Below, piece by piece: positions 19,983 through 28,203 of a stretch of DNA of 54,707 nucleotides. Under the pieces are notes generated by a model. The model did not search any database. It worked only from the letters and a program-made list of their open reading frames with translations, and was not told where the DNA came from. Each line of letters begins with the position of its first letter. The first letter of the stretch is position 1. Source of the DNA: a virus. A program made the position numbers and the translations under genes. The DNA is taken from the IMG/VR virus record IMGVR_UViG_3300025809_000025, positions 1 to 54,707 of that record; one strand, 5' to 3'.

Positions 19983-21818
19983 CTAGTTCTCCTTTGAATA
20001 GTTAATGTAATAACGAGCCTTGCCGTTCTTTCTGTCTCTGTACTGACAGCACTTATTGTCGAACTCAAAGCCAACTTTGCCTTCGTACATACCATTACGA
20101 TTCTTTAAAACCTCTAGGTACATATCCCATTGCCTTGTGTACTGCTCATCAGGCTCTTCACCTAACATTTCAGCCTGCTCAATCTGCTCTGTCTTGCGCT
20201 TGTTTTTCCACACGGATATGAATCCATCAGCAAGGTCTGTAATTGACCCCGAACCCTTAACGTCATACTTGTTTGGTGCTGAGTACTCTGACTCACCCTT
20301 TCGGACGTGGGTCACAATGAATATCGTGACTGGAAATGACAGCTTGAAGTTGACAAGCTTTTCTATGAATCTCTGCTGACCCTCATAGTCATCTTGCCTA
20401 ACCATATTGGTTAAAGAATCGACAACGAATGTGGTAATGCCGTAACGTCGATATGCATATTCAAAGCAGGACATTAGGTCTTCAGGTTTCGGAGTTAACT
20501 TATCAACAAACAGCCACAGGTTTGGGCACATCCACTCAAGCAGTTTCTTTCTATAGGGTTGGGGTGGTTGCTCTGATCCTGCCGCCTGACGAACCATTCG
20601 ACCCATCGTTGCTTTAGGTGTCATCTCCATCGAAGCGATTAGTACTTTCTGTTGCTGTTCAACAGCGTTGAGTGCAAGTTGATTTAGCCACATTGATTTA
20701 CCGTGACCATTGATGCCGCACACACCCCAGAGTTCATTGGGTCTGAACTTGATGTCTTCTTCGTCTAACTTCGCCCAACCAGAGCCAAAGCCCTGAGTGT
20801 CATCAGCCTTGTTTTCAAAGTAGTCATCTATCTCTGACTCAAAATCTAAGACAGATCTAAGAGTCTCAGGATCTTTCCACCGAGCCTCTTCATATGCACA
20901 CTTGAGCATCCATTGAGCCTGCTCATAACCTTCCTTCTGCAAGAGCTCATTAATGTCTTTGGTAGGCAGGTTGACTCGATAGCATCGATCACCAAGTCGC
21001 TGCATTATTTCTGCGGCGGCAAGCTCCCCCTGCTCATCCATATCAGTAGCGATAAGGATCTCTTCGAAGCGTGCTAGGTTCTCGTATTCATGAGCTATCC
21101 ACTTAGTCTGCTTTGCACCTTTACCTCCACCCATTGGTACAGATAGAGCAGGGAAACCTAACTCACCACAAGCAATAGCATCCCACTCACCCTCTGTAAT
21201 CCAGATCTTCCTAACAGTGTCAGGGATTGCCTGCCAACCAAACAGGATTGGCTTTAGATCTTTCTGGGTAGATGGGTTGCCATCATGATTGATCGGCTTA
21301 GTCTTTATGAATGTCTCTTTGCCGTCTGTATCAAAGAAAGGAAACACTACATCCTGACCGCCTCTAGCATCTGTCTCATAGATCTTGTATCGGAAGCACA
21401 CCTCTCCTACATCTTTGAATCCTCTCTTCTCCATGTATTCATGAAGGTGTTGATGCTCATTCCTTTCGGGAGGTTTAGGTAGGGTGTAATTTTTCTTTTC
21501 CGCCGGAGCAACTTTTTTTGCAGGCGTGTTGTCCCTGATACCATATCTTTTCTTTGCCCAGTCCATAGCATTGACTAAAGAAAGACCTTGGCTGTACATA
21601 ATCAAGTCAAGAAGGTCACCACCTTCTCCGGTGCTGAAATCCATCCACTTACCGCACTGATCACCGTTGAGATAGACAGACATACTTCTACCTCTTTCAC
21701 CCTGTATCGATCCTATCTTGTAGCATCCAGACTCGACTCGACCGTCAGGATATAACTCGTTGCAAATGCCTGCGGCATGAGGTGCTAGGTTCTGCGCTAG
21801 CGTTTTAACATCCATCAT
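19983..21818 (-). CDS. Primase-helicase (T7 gp4-like), 611 aa
   Basis: Residues ~1-100 are a primase N-terminal region, without an obvious complete CHC2 zinc motif. The TOPRIM domain has EGEWD (209-213) and the DMD pair (Asp259, Asp261). A RecA-type helicase domain follows with Walker A GINGHGKS (368-375) and a VVDSLTN Walker B near residue 460. The fusion is typical of T7-like phages and would unwind DNA and make primers at the fork. Confidence 0.93.
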   Translation of the reverse strand: MMDVKTLAQNLAPHAAGICNELYPDGRVESGCYKIGSIQGERGRSMSVYLNGDQCGKWMDFSTGEGGDLLDLIMYSQGLSLVNAMDWAKKRYGIRDNTPAKKVAPAEKKNYTLPKPPERNEHQHLHEYMEKRGFKDVGEVCFRYKIYETDARGGQDVVFPFFDTDGKETFIKTKPINHDGNPSTQKDLKPILFGWQAIPDTVRKIWITEGEWDAIACGELGFPALSVPMGGGKGAKQTKWIAHEYENLARFEEILIATDMDEQGELAAAEIMQRLGDRCYRVNLPTKDINELLQKEGYEQAQWMLKCAYEEARWKDPETLRSVLDFESEIDDYFENKADDTQGFGSGWAKLDEEDIKFRPNELWGVCGINGHGKSMWLNQLALNAVEQQQKVLIASMEMTPKATMGRMVRQAAGSEQPPQPYRKKLLEWMCPNLWLFVDKLTPKPEDLMSCFEYAYRRYGITTFVVDSLTNMVRQDDYEGQQRFIEKLVNFKLSFPVTIFIVTHVRKGESEYSAPNKYDVKGSGSITDLADGFISVWKNKRKTEQIEQAEMLGEEPDEQYTRQWDMYLEVLKNRNGMYEGKVGFEFDNKCCQYRDRKNGKARYYINYSKEN

Positions 21819-22537
21819 TTGACAGCCCCCAACAGATCATTCTTTCTGTCGTGACCTCTAAATGACTTAAGAGCATCCCAGTCAGGCTTACCAACAGACT
21901 TCCACTCCCTGCTGATTGCAAAATCCACAACACCTGACAAGTCAAAGCCTTGCTTTTTAAGAACAAGAAAGTCCTGAGAAATGACCGTAATCATTTTCTT
22001 GGCAGGCTTCCTACCTTTACGATCATCAAGCTTGTACTCCCACCACTTAACCCAAGCGGCTTTCGTTACACCTTCTGGTGGAGCGTTAAGGAGAGAAGAA
22101 CGCCAACATATTTGTTCTTTCTTATCTTCGTTAGTAATAATGTTTGTTCTTTGGGTTTGATTTACTTGATCTGGGTTTACTTGATCTGGGTTTTGATGAT
22201 CTGGTGGAAAGCGACCGCGAACATCTGTAACTAGCCAGTCCCATCGGACAACATGACCACTTTCGTTTCGGACAATTTCTCTACGGATATACCCTGCGTT
22301 CTCTAGCTCATCAGTAATGCGAGTCATCTTCACATTGCCGACACCAAAGACTGTACAGAGTTGGTTGTTAGTTATTTGCCAGTCATCGACATGGCTTAAA
22401 AGGTAGACAAGAACACCGAGGGATTCGGGGCTAAGTCCATCGCCTCTATACTCGCTGGCGGAAAATCCACCTCGAAGGAGTAAGTTGGGGATTCGGGTAT
22501 AATAATCTTGCTTAAGATTGGCAGGACGAAAAATCAT
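21815..22537 (-). CDS. Winged-helix replication initiator-like protein, 240 aa
   Basis: Residues 30-110 form a winged HTH (LSPESLGVLVYLLSHVDDWQITNNQLCTVFGVGNVKMTRITDELENAGYI), like phage O/DnaD-type initiators. A linker with tandem NPDQVNPDQVN follows, then a C-terminal DnaT/DnaD-like helical part. First gene of the leftward replication operon; its stop overlaps the primase-helicase start. The phage origin may lie within or near it. Confidence 0.82.
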   Translation of the reverse strand: MIFRPANLKQDYYTRIPNLLLRGGFSASEYRGDGLSPESLGVLVYLLSHVDDWQITNNQLCTVFGVGNVKMTRITDELENAGYIRREIVRNESGHVVRWDWLVTDVRGRFPPDHQNPDQVNPDQVNQTQRTNIITNEDKKEQICWRSSLLNAPPEGVTKAAWVKWWEYKLDDRKGRKPAKKMITVISQDFLVLKKQGFDLSGVVDFAISREWKSVGKPDWDALKSFRGHDRKNDLLGAVK

Positions 22538-22575
22538 TAATCAGACAGCTCCATGTAATATTCATTTGAGCAGGG

Positions 22576-22604
22576 ATAATAATCTGCATGTATTAATTTG
22601 GCAA
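22576..22604 (-). promoter_or_regulatory. Promoter of the replication operon
   Basis: Minus strand: TTGCCA (22604-22599), 17-nt spacer, TATTAT (22581-22576), each 5/6 to consensus. It gives a ~30-nt leader. Lies in the divergent gap with the repressor-like gene, where that protein could act. Confidence 0.7.
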
Positions 22605-22671
22605 ATTTATTTATCTGAAGGTCTTGTTAAATGATCTTAAATATGGAAGATCCTGACTCAGGGAGAAATAC

Positions 22672-23085
22672 ATGGACGATAAAACTAAAAAAGAAAAACG
22701 TGCGGAAATATTTAAAGACGCTTTAGATCAAGCGGGAGTGCCGGAATGGGGCAGGGGCGCAGCGATTGTAAAGCAGACCGGCTGTAGCCCAGCTTCAGCG
22801 CAGGCTTGGATTCGAGGAAGCCTGCCATCGGACGGGGAGCGTATAGTAGAGTTATGTGATCTTTATCACATTGACTTATACCTATGGATAACCTTGGCGT
22901 CGCGAGGTGATTCGCTGATAGCAGATTCGATGACTGAAGCTATCATTTACGTTAAGCATTTTGAGGAAAAAACAGCTTTCACCCTTACACCAGAGCAGTT
23001 TTCTCTTATGTGTCTAATGTATACAGATGCTCGAAAGCGCGATGGGATAGCAGGCATGATGAAAGTTTTGACTGCAAAAGGTTAA
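22672..23085 (+). CDS. Repressor-like HTH protein, 137 aa
   Basis: Residues ~20-65 (AIVKQTGCSPASAQAWIRGSLPSDGERIVELCDLYHID) form an XRE-type HTH with a C-terminal helical part. GGGAG lies 8 nt before the ATG. It is transcribed away from the replication operon, the arrangement of a CI-type lysogeny repressor. It lacks a LexA-like peptidase domain, so induction would need another route. Confidence 0.75.
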   Translation: MDDKTKKEKRAEIFKDALDQAGVPEWGRGAAIVKQTGCSPASAQAWIRGSLPSDGERIVELCDLYHIDLYLWITLASRGDSLIADSMTEAIIYVKHFEEKTAFTLTPEQFSLMCLMYTDARKRDGIAGMMKVLTAKG

Positions 23086-23103
23086 TCAAATATTTATATT
23101 TGA
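23086..23103. promoter_or_regulatory. 18-bp A/T-rich inverted repeat after the repressor gene
   Basis: TCAAATAT-TT-ATATTTGA: perfect 8-bp arms around 2 bases, directly after the stop codon. It could be an operator or a weak transcription stop. Confidence 0.45.
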
Positions 23104-23147
23104 AAGATAATTTTTAAAGAAATAATTACATTAAATGGACGTTTTAT

Positions 23148-23339
23148 ATGGCAAGAGTTACACCGGAAGATAGATTAAGCTGTAATCAGTTGCTTAAATT
23201 TTTAAGAGGCAATGATGGTATTCGTAGTGAATTTTATATAGGGAGGCGAAACTTTTGGAAACACTATGAGACAGTTAAAATGATTGAGACAGGTTTAGAA
23301 AATAAAATAAAAAATTTAGATGACGATTTAACAATCTGA
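23148..23339 (+). CDS. Small protein, 63 aa
   Basis: A 63-residue basic, helical protein (MARVTPEDRLSCNQLLKFLRG...). The Shine-Dalgarno is weak and the surrounding DNA A/T-rich, unlike the neighbours. No family recognised. It precedes the promoter of the recombination genes. Confidence 0.5.
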   Translation: MARVTPEDRLSCNQLLKFLRGNDGIRSEFYIGRRNFWKHYETVKMIETGLENKIKNLDDDLTI

Positions 23340-23344
23340 AAGTG

Positions 23345-23373
23345 TTGAAATAAATCTGCATGGTGTGTAATAT
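23345..23373 (+). promoter_or_regulatory. Promoter of the recombination operon
   Basis: TTGAAA (23345-23350), 17-nt spacer, TAATAT (23368-23373). Good sigma70-like match, about 27 nt before ATG 23400. Confidence 0.62.
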
Positions 23374-23399
23374 GTCTGTTGAATTAACGGAGATATTAC

Positions 23400-24053
23400 A
23401 TGGATATGCTTACCCGAGCCCAAATCTGGGCGACACTGTCTAATATAGATGTAACAGAATTTTGTACCGAAACAGAGATACTCGACAATAAAACGTTGAC
23501 CTATCTGCCTTGGATGAAAGCCCATGAAATCATGATGGGCGAGTTTCCTGAATACTCTTGGGAGTTCACCGAAGACCCTTCTTCTCGTGAATGTCACTAT
23601 TTTGATGATGGTTCTGCCGAAGTTAGGTGCCGAATGACTATCGGTGGGCAGACCAACATCACCTACTTACCTGTCCACTCCTCTGGCAAAGCAGTCAGTT
23701 CACCCTCAGCAACCGATATCAACCAAGCTAAACAGCGGTGTCGTGTTAAGGCAATGGGTGAGTTTGGTCTGGGCTACCGGATGTGGATTAGCTCTCAAAT
23801 TAAAGATATTGAGTCTAAAAGTGCTTCTCAAGATGTACAAAGTACACCTCCAGAAACAGATGATGCAGATGCAGAACTTCAAAAGGTTATTGCGATCTGG
23901 GATCACCTGAAGTTTGGTGACGCCAAGACCCTGAGTGAAGCCACAAAGCTGTACGACAAGTTTAAACGTGGTCTAACTAATAGAGGCTTAACAGATACCA
24001 CTGGTAACTGGGAAAAGCTCTGTAAGGAGAATGGTTGGAGGGCTAAGAAATGA
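23400..24053 (+). CDS. DUF1071 / Sak3-like single-strand annealing protein, 217 aa
   Basis: LPWMKAHEIMMGEFPEYSWEF, a beta-rich core, LPVHSSGKAVSSPSATDINQAKQRCRVKAMGEFGLGYRMW are hallmarks of the DUF1071 annealing-protein family, which pairs ssDNA during phage recombination. GGAG precedes the first ATG. The stop overlaps the exonuclease start, giving the usual annealer-exonuclease pair. Confidence 0.88.
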   Translation: MDMLTRAQIWATLSNIDVTEFCTETEILDNKTLTYLPWMKAHEIMMGEFPEYSWEFTEDPSSRECHYFDDGSAEVRCRMTIGGQTNITYLPVHSSGKAVSSPSATDINQAKQRCRVKAMGEFGLGYRMWISSQIKDIESKSASQDVQSTPPETDDADAELQKVIAIWDHLKFGDAKTLSEATKLYDKFKRGLTNRGLTDTTGNWEKLCKENGWRAKK

Positions 24054-25078
24054 GTTTAGCTGTCCAAGGATCACCCGAATGGCACGCGGCAAGAGCTGGA
24101 AAGATCAAAGCATCTGTCTGCGCCGCGCTAGAGGGTAAGCACCCATACATGAAACCTGCTGACTTAGTTCGCCAAGAAGTACGAGCGCTGGCAGGGGCTG
24201 AATCAGAATTCAAGATGGTTCCGGCAGTTGCTCACGGGCAAATGATGGAAGACCATGCAAGGATCTTTCTTGAGAACTTGCAGGACTACACTGTCGAAGA
24301 GACTGGTCTAGTTGTACATCCTAAGTATGACTTTATTGCAGCATCTCCAGACGGACTTGTCGGACTTGACGGTTGCGTTGAGATTAAGTGTCCGTTCCCC
24401 CAATACACTAAGACCCCTTACTCTATCTTTGCTCCCAAGAGAAGCATGTACCTAATGCAGGTCTATATGCAGATGGAAGTGCTTGATGCAGAGTGGTGTG
24501 ATTTTATTTGCTACCTCGCAAAAAATGAAACGGCGGAACCCCAGTACACGTTGGAGAGAGTTCACCGCAAGGAAGACTTTCTAACTGAACTGTTAAGCCG
24601 CAAGTACCTGCCTCAGCCTGAGAAGGGAACTATCTCTCGCCTTGATCTATATAGATGTTGGCACAACTGGATTCAAGAACAGTATAGAGACGAAGTAACC
24701 CGAGCTGAACACGTAAAAACAATTGAGGTCAACGCTCCTGAGGTCATTAAGACCGATGAGGAACTGAACCGACTAACTGCAATGCAGAACAGGATTGCAG
24801 ACATTAAGTCACGAATCAGTGACGACTTAGAAACCTTGGACGTACTGGGAAAGACCAGTGACTCCCTGAAAAAAGATATCGCCGAACGTTACAAGAGTTC
24901 TGTCAGCAATGGCAAGACTACTGTGAAGGTGATTATGAAGAACCCACCAATAGACTATAGAAAAGCGTTCGAGTTCTTGGGTGGTGAAGATGAAGTATTA
25001 AATAAAGACGAGTCCCTAGATTCTTTTCGAAGATCGACGGGAGCAATGCAGGTACAAATTCAACACGGAGAAGTGTAA
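24050..25078 (+). CDS. YqaJ/lambda-type exonuclease, 342 aa
   Basis: N-terminal QGSPEWHAARAGKIKAS and the catalytic SPDGLVG (Asp101), VEIKCP (Glu111, Lys113) define a YqaJ-domain viral exonuclease that digests one strand to make ssDNA for the annealing protein. The C-terminal ~120 residues are coiled-coil. ATG overlaps the upstream stop. Confidence 0.93.
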   Translation: MSLAVQGSPEWHAARAGKIKASVCAALEGKHPYMKPADLVRQEVRALAGAESEFKMVPAVAHGQMMEDHARIFLENLQDYTVEETGLVVHPKYDFIAASPDGLVGLDGCVEIKCPFPQYTKTPYSIFAPKRSMYLMQVYMQMEVLDAEWCDFICYLAKNETAEPQYTLERVHRKEDFLTELLSRKYLPQPEKGTISRLDLYRCWHNWIQEQYRDEVTRAEHVKTIEVNAPEVIKTDEELNRLTAMQNRIADIKSRISDDLETLDVLGKTSDSLKKDIAERYKSSVSNGKTTVKVIMKNPPIDYRKAFEFLGGEDEVLNKDESLDSFRRSTGAMQVQIQHGEV

Positions 25079-25452
25079 TGCAAAAACCAACAGCATTTGA
25101 ATCATTAAAAGCCGGCAAGGGTAGATTATACCCAATGCCAAAAGAGAAGCGCGTCGAAGAGTGGAACCGCCTTAAGCAATACGACTGGGCAACCAAAGCA
25201 CATGTGCCAAAGTTCGATGGCTTTATTAAAGTTAGTCGCGAGTTAGTCGCTGACCTACAGGCTGCTCTTGACGTACATGGCGGTAACGACTTCCGCTACA
25301 ACATAAAAGTCTGCGAGCAGATGGGTGACGATGGGAACTTACAGCAGTTAAATGTTGATTACTGGATTCCTAAGCCAAACCCTAATACGCAATCTTCAGC
25401 GCCAGCAGCTGCGCCTGCTGACGACTTTTTAGACGACGACCTACCTTTCTAA
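25078..25452 (+). CDS. Single-stranded DNA-binding-like protein, 124 aa
   Basis: The extreme C-terminus (DDFLDDDLPF) is the acidic tip typical of SSB proteins that recruit partners, preceded by a Pro/Ala linker. Residues 1-95 are a compact mixed domain not clearly an OB fold by eye. It follows the exonuclease with a one-base overlap, completing a recombination module. SSB function is inferred from tip and context. Confidence 0.78.
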   Translation: MQKPTAFESLKAGKGRLYPMPKEKRVEEWNRLKQYDWATKAHVPKFDGFIKVSRELVADLQAALDVHGGNDFRYNIKVCEQMGDDGNLQQLNVDYWIPKPNPNTQSSAPAAAPADDFLDDDLPF

Positions 25453-25463
25453 GGACTTACTAA

Positions 25464-25865
25464 ATGCCTCTAAGAATTACCCGAAGAGCTAACTCCGTCT
25501 TTTATGGCGGAGAAAGCCTTGACCCCGACGACCTCGAAGGCACTTTCGATCATCGAGTTTGGGTTCGCGGTGTAGTGGACTTGGACGGCAGACATGAGGC
25601 GATCCTTAACGTGCATACCAAACGTAAAGGGCATCAGGACCATGTATTAACTGCTGGGGATGAAGGTCTTCAGCTTACTGATTCTGTGTTTGTCGAGATG
25701 ACAGGTGTACAGCCGTATTTTGTAAAACCCCAAGTAACGTGCCCTGAATGCGGACGATCTGATGGAGTAGGGGCTAAGCCCTTTATGTTGCCATCAGCGA
25801 AGCTGCTAGTAGGAGCACCCCGAAACTACCAAATAGTGCGTGATGACGCGAGGAAAAAGAAATGA
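25464..25865 (+). CDS. Hypothetical protein with one CxxC, 133 aa
   Basis: Begins MPLRITRRANSVFYGGESLD, recalling short beta-barrel proteins, and has a single CPECG (residues ~92-96). Beta-rich, ending in a basic tail. It overlaps the next gene by 4 nt. Function unknown. Confidence 0.72.
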   Translation: MPLRITRRANSVFYGGESLDPDDLEGTFDHRVWVRGVVDLDGRHEAILNVHTKRKGHQDHVLTAGDEGLQLTDSVFVEMTGVQPYFVKPQVTCPECGRSDGVGAKPFMLPSAKLLVGAPRNYQIVRDDARKKK

Positions 25866-26122
25866 GTGAACAACCACAAATTATCTCTATCGATAATACC
25901 CCTTACTTAATTGATGACCTAAGTGATCTGTGTAAAGAGCAACTTAACCTAGCACAGGCAGGCAGCCAAGCCCTTGGGCAAAAGCAAGCTGAAGCTAAGC
26001 TCTTACAGATGGGTCTTGACGTTGCGCTTAGTGAAGCTAAGAAATTGTTGCCTGAACCTTATCAAGCTGAAGCTGCTGAAGAAGCAGACGAAGATGTTGA
26101 AGTGGTAGATAACCGCCACTAA
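25862..26122 (+). CDS. Hypothetical acidic protein, 86 aa
   Basis: An 86-residue helical protein (MSEQPQIISIDNTPYLIDDLSDLCKEQLNLAQAG...) with an acidic C-terminus, last in the recombination operon. The 'I.I.G..Y.ID.LSDE...' opening occurs in several small phage proteins of unknown role. Confidence 0.73.
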   Translation: MSEQPQIISIDNTPYLIDDLSDLCKEQLNLAQAGSQALGQKQAEAKLLQMGLDVALSEAKKLLPEPYQAEAAEEADEDVEVVDNRH

Positions 26123-26176
26123 GGCTCCCCTAGAGGGTTAGGGCGTTCCCTCCTCACGTCCTTTTATAGCAGGCTT

Positions 26177-26208
26177 GGTCTACCTGTCCCTCGAGAACAG
26201 ACCTTTTT
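26177..26208 (+). terminator. Terminator after the recombination operon
   Basis: GGTCT/AGACC stem (26177-26181 with 26199-26203), with inner CTGT/ACAG alternative pairing, followed by TTTTT. It separates the recombination operon from the integrase gene. The rest of the 120-nt gap holds no gene. Confidence 0.65.
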
Positions 26209-26223
26209 ATTAGGGCATACGAG

Positions 26224-26236
26224 TGTTAATCTAACA
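26224..26236. promoter_or_regulatory. Candidate operator before the integrase
   Basis: TGTTA-ATC-TAACA inverted repeat 31 nt before the integrase ATG. The arms match those of the early-region palindrome at 13772-13788. Confidence 0.4.
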
Positions 26237-26267
26237 TTGCGGTATGTCTCTGTTCATGGAGACGAAT

Positions 26268-27185
26268 ATGAAGCTAACATTTAAAGAAATAACTGATCGC
26301 TATCTTCTGCAACCAACAGATCATAACGATGAGAAGCAGAGAACCACGGTCATAGTGGCTAATAACCTTGTTAAGGTGTTTGGCTCTAAGCCGATAAAGT
26401 CTTTCGAGAAGATCGCTCTAATCGATAACTTTATAGAGAATCTGCGAGTACAACCATCTAGGAGGAATATAGGTCACAGAGTCAGCAACAGCTGGGTAAA
26501 CAAGCACATCATAACTGTGCGTGCCATTCTTAACTATGCTTATAGCAAAGAGCATATCCAAAGAGTGCCGAAGTTGTCGGTGTATCCTGAAAAGAAAAGC
26601 AAAGTTTTCCTAAAGCCAGAGCAGGTTCTAAAACTTATAGATAGCTTAGATGACTTAAGAGCAAGCATGGTTAGGTTTGGTGTAGCAACTGGGCTACGCA
26701 AATCAAACATAAGGCTTCTGAAGTGGGATCAAATAGAGCCAGATTTTTCAGCTCTACTTGTTGACGGTGATGATGCCAAGATGGGTGAAGAGATTCGCAT
26801 ACCTCTGAACAGTGATGCTCAGAAAGTTTTGCGGGAAAGGAAAGCCATCAACGATTCTTTAATTAAGAAACATAAGTACCTTAACAACGGAATCGATTAT
26901 GTGTTTGTGCAACAAGTAGGTGGAGGTACTAAGGTGGGCAAAGTTCTGGGTGAGATCACTAATCGCACTTGGAGAAATGCTTGTAACAAAGCAGGAATGC
27001 CAGCCAAGACAACCTTCCATACTATGCGTCACACATTCGCCAGCTGGCACATTGAGAACGGGACGAGCGAGATGATTCTTATGGAGTTAGGGGGGTGGAA
27101 AGATCGTACTTCATTGCAACGATATGCCCATTTAAACCAAGCCCAAAGACAGGTCGCATCGTCAAATATTGAAGGAATAATTTAA
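26268..27185 (+). CDS. int: Tyrosine integrase, 305 aa
   Basis: ATG 26268 is chosen because GGAGA lies 7 nt before it; an ATG eight codons earlier has no Shine-Dalgarno. Catalytic residues: Arg144 (TGLRKSN), His251-x-x-Arg254-His255 (HTMRHTFASW) and Tyr286 (LQRYAHL). An N-terminal SAM-like domain covers residues ~1-105. All active residues are intact. It catalyses integration and, with an unseen excisionase, excision at the adjacent attP. Confidence 0.95.
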   Translation: MKLTFKEITDRYLLQPTDHNDEKQRTTVIVANNLVKVFGSKPIKSFEKIALIDNFIENLRVQPSRRNIGHRVSNSWVNKHIITVRAILNYAYSKEHIQRVPKLSVYPEKKSKVFLKPEQVLKLIDSLDDLRASMVRFGVATGLRKSNIRLLKWDQIEPDFSALLVDGDDAKMGEEIRIPLNSDAQKVLRERKAINDSLIKKHKYLNNGIDYVFVQQVGGGTKVGKVLGEITNRTWRNACNKAGMPAKTTFHTMRHTFASWHIENGTSEMILMELGGWKDRTSLQRYAHLNQAQRQVASSNIEGII

Positions 27186-27231
27186 TCATAAACATAATCT
27201 ATCAGCTGTAACCTATTGATAAATAAAGAAA

Positions 27232-27285
27232 TGGTGCCGGAAAGAGGACTTGAACCTCCGACCAATTGCTTACGAAGCAACTGCT
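27232..27285 (-). other. attP: attP core matching the 3' part of tRNA-Thr(CGU)
   Basis: Read on the minus strand, this 54-nt segment folds as the end of a D arm, an anticodon arm (GTTGC/GCAAT with loop TTCGTAA, anticodon CGU), variable region, T arm (GGAGG/CCTCT) and acceptor strand ending in ACCA. The 5' half of the tRNA is missing. Together with the integrase 47 nt away, this marks an attachment site that would restore the tRNA gene on insertion. Confidence 0.9.
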
Positions 27286-27368
27286 TTATACTATTTTTTT
27301 ATTCAATTAAATCAATAACTTACAGATTCATGCCGCAAGGTTATAGCTGGTAATATTGAGGGAAAACA

Positions 27369-27557
27369 ATGGATATAAAGAAAGCAATTAGAGACGCCAA
27401 CGACTTCGCTGATGAAGCAATAGCTGACACTTGTGGAGACTTAAAGAGTATCGAAGCCACCACAAAGAGATGGATGAACGCAGGAACATACAACCTACAG
27501 AACAAGCATTTGTTTGGGTGGTTTGTTGTTACTGTAGCTCTCTGTTTAGTGTTTTGA
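27369..27557 (+). CDS. Small tail-anchored membrane protein, 62 aa
   Basis: GAGGG precedes the ATG. A charged N-terminal helix ends in a single membrane segment (FGWFVVTVALCLVF). It lies beside attP, where lysogenic-conversion genes are common. Function unknown. Confidence 0.6.
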   Translation: MDIKKAIRDANDFADEAIADTCGDLKSIEATTKRWMNAGTYNLQNKHLFGWFVVTVALCLVF

Positions 27558-27660
27558 TATACCAAAAAAACATGGAGCAGATTGCAAATATTCATTAGCC
27601 GTTAAGCTAAAACAACACTACAATGCGCCCTCACTTTAATTGAGAGTAAGGATTTTTGTA

Positions 27661-27735
27661 ATGGTTGTTATGTGTGCTTGTGTTCTAGCTGGTCTTTGTC
27701 TTATCGCTTACAACGATCTAACCGATTCACTTTAA
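27661..27735 (+). CDS. Possible membrane micropeptide, 24 aa
   Basis: MVVMCACVLAGLCLIAYNDL, a hydrophobic 24-residue peptide with AAGGA ~9 nt upstream. Its end overlaps the opposite-strand gene end. Weak evidence; the 103 nt before it hold no other gene. Confidence 0.3.
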   Translation: MVVMCACVLAGLCLIAYNDLTDSL

Positions 27736-28203
27736 TGGATTAGAGACGTAGTCAAGCGCCTCCCAAACAGAATCTAAATCCCTTCCGATTGCCTGAATCC
27801 TCTTGTCAATATCTTCGCTCTTAGCTGTAATTAGTTCAGCCTGCTTGACCGTGGACTTCATGGTCTCAATGTCTTTCTCAAGATCGGTGACCTTTGTCTT
27901 GATGTCTAGTAGACCAGACTGCTGATCCTTAATGGTCACGAGGTTTACGCCCAGCTCTGCCAGCTTACCTTGCAGCTGACTTACATCATTTGCTTTAAGC
28001 TCTTGCTCAACTAGCAGGACCTTTTCTTCTAGTGGGGCGATGTCTGGAATCTTCTTTGATTCGACTGCCTCTAATCGGCTATACAATGAGCTTGCCGTCC
28101 AGACACCACCGCCAAGAGTGGTTGCAAGGCTTAGCAGTATGGCGATGTAGACGCCCTTAAAAGACGTTCCGCCTATCGTTAATTCAGTTTCAGCTAAACT
28201 CAT
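27727..28203 (-). CDS. Membrane-anchored coiled-coil protein, 158 aa
   Basis: One membrane segment at residues ~17-36 (GVYIAILLSLATTLGGGVWT), then a long coiled coil (residues ~45-150). Last gene of the leftward late block, starting in a TAATG overlap with the exported protein. Topology suits a spanin-like or ejection-related protein; not proven. Confidence 0.7.
   Translation of the reverse strand: MSLAETELTIGGTSFKGVYIAILLSLATTLGGGVWTASSLYSRLEAVESKKIPDIAPLEEKVLLVEQELKANDVSQLQGKLAELGVNLVTIKDQQSGLLDIKTKVTDLEKDIETMKSTVKQAELITAKSEDIDKRIQAIGRDLDSVWEALDYVSNPLK

Noticed and set aside
27232-27285. A functional tRNA-Thr gene
   Set aside because: The 5' acceptor strand and most of the D arm are absent, so only the attachment-site copy of the 3' part is present.
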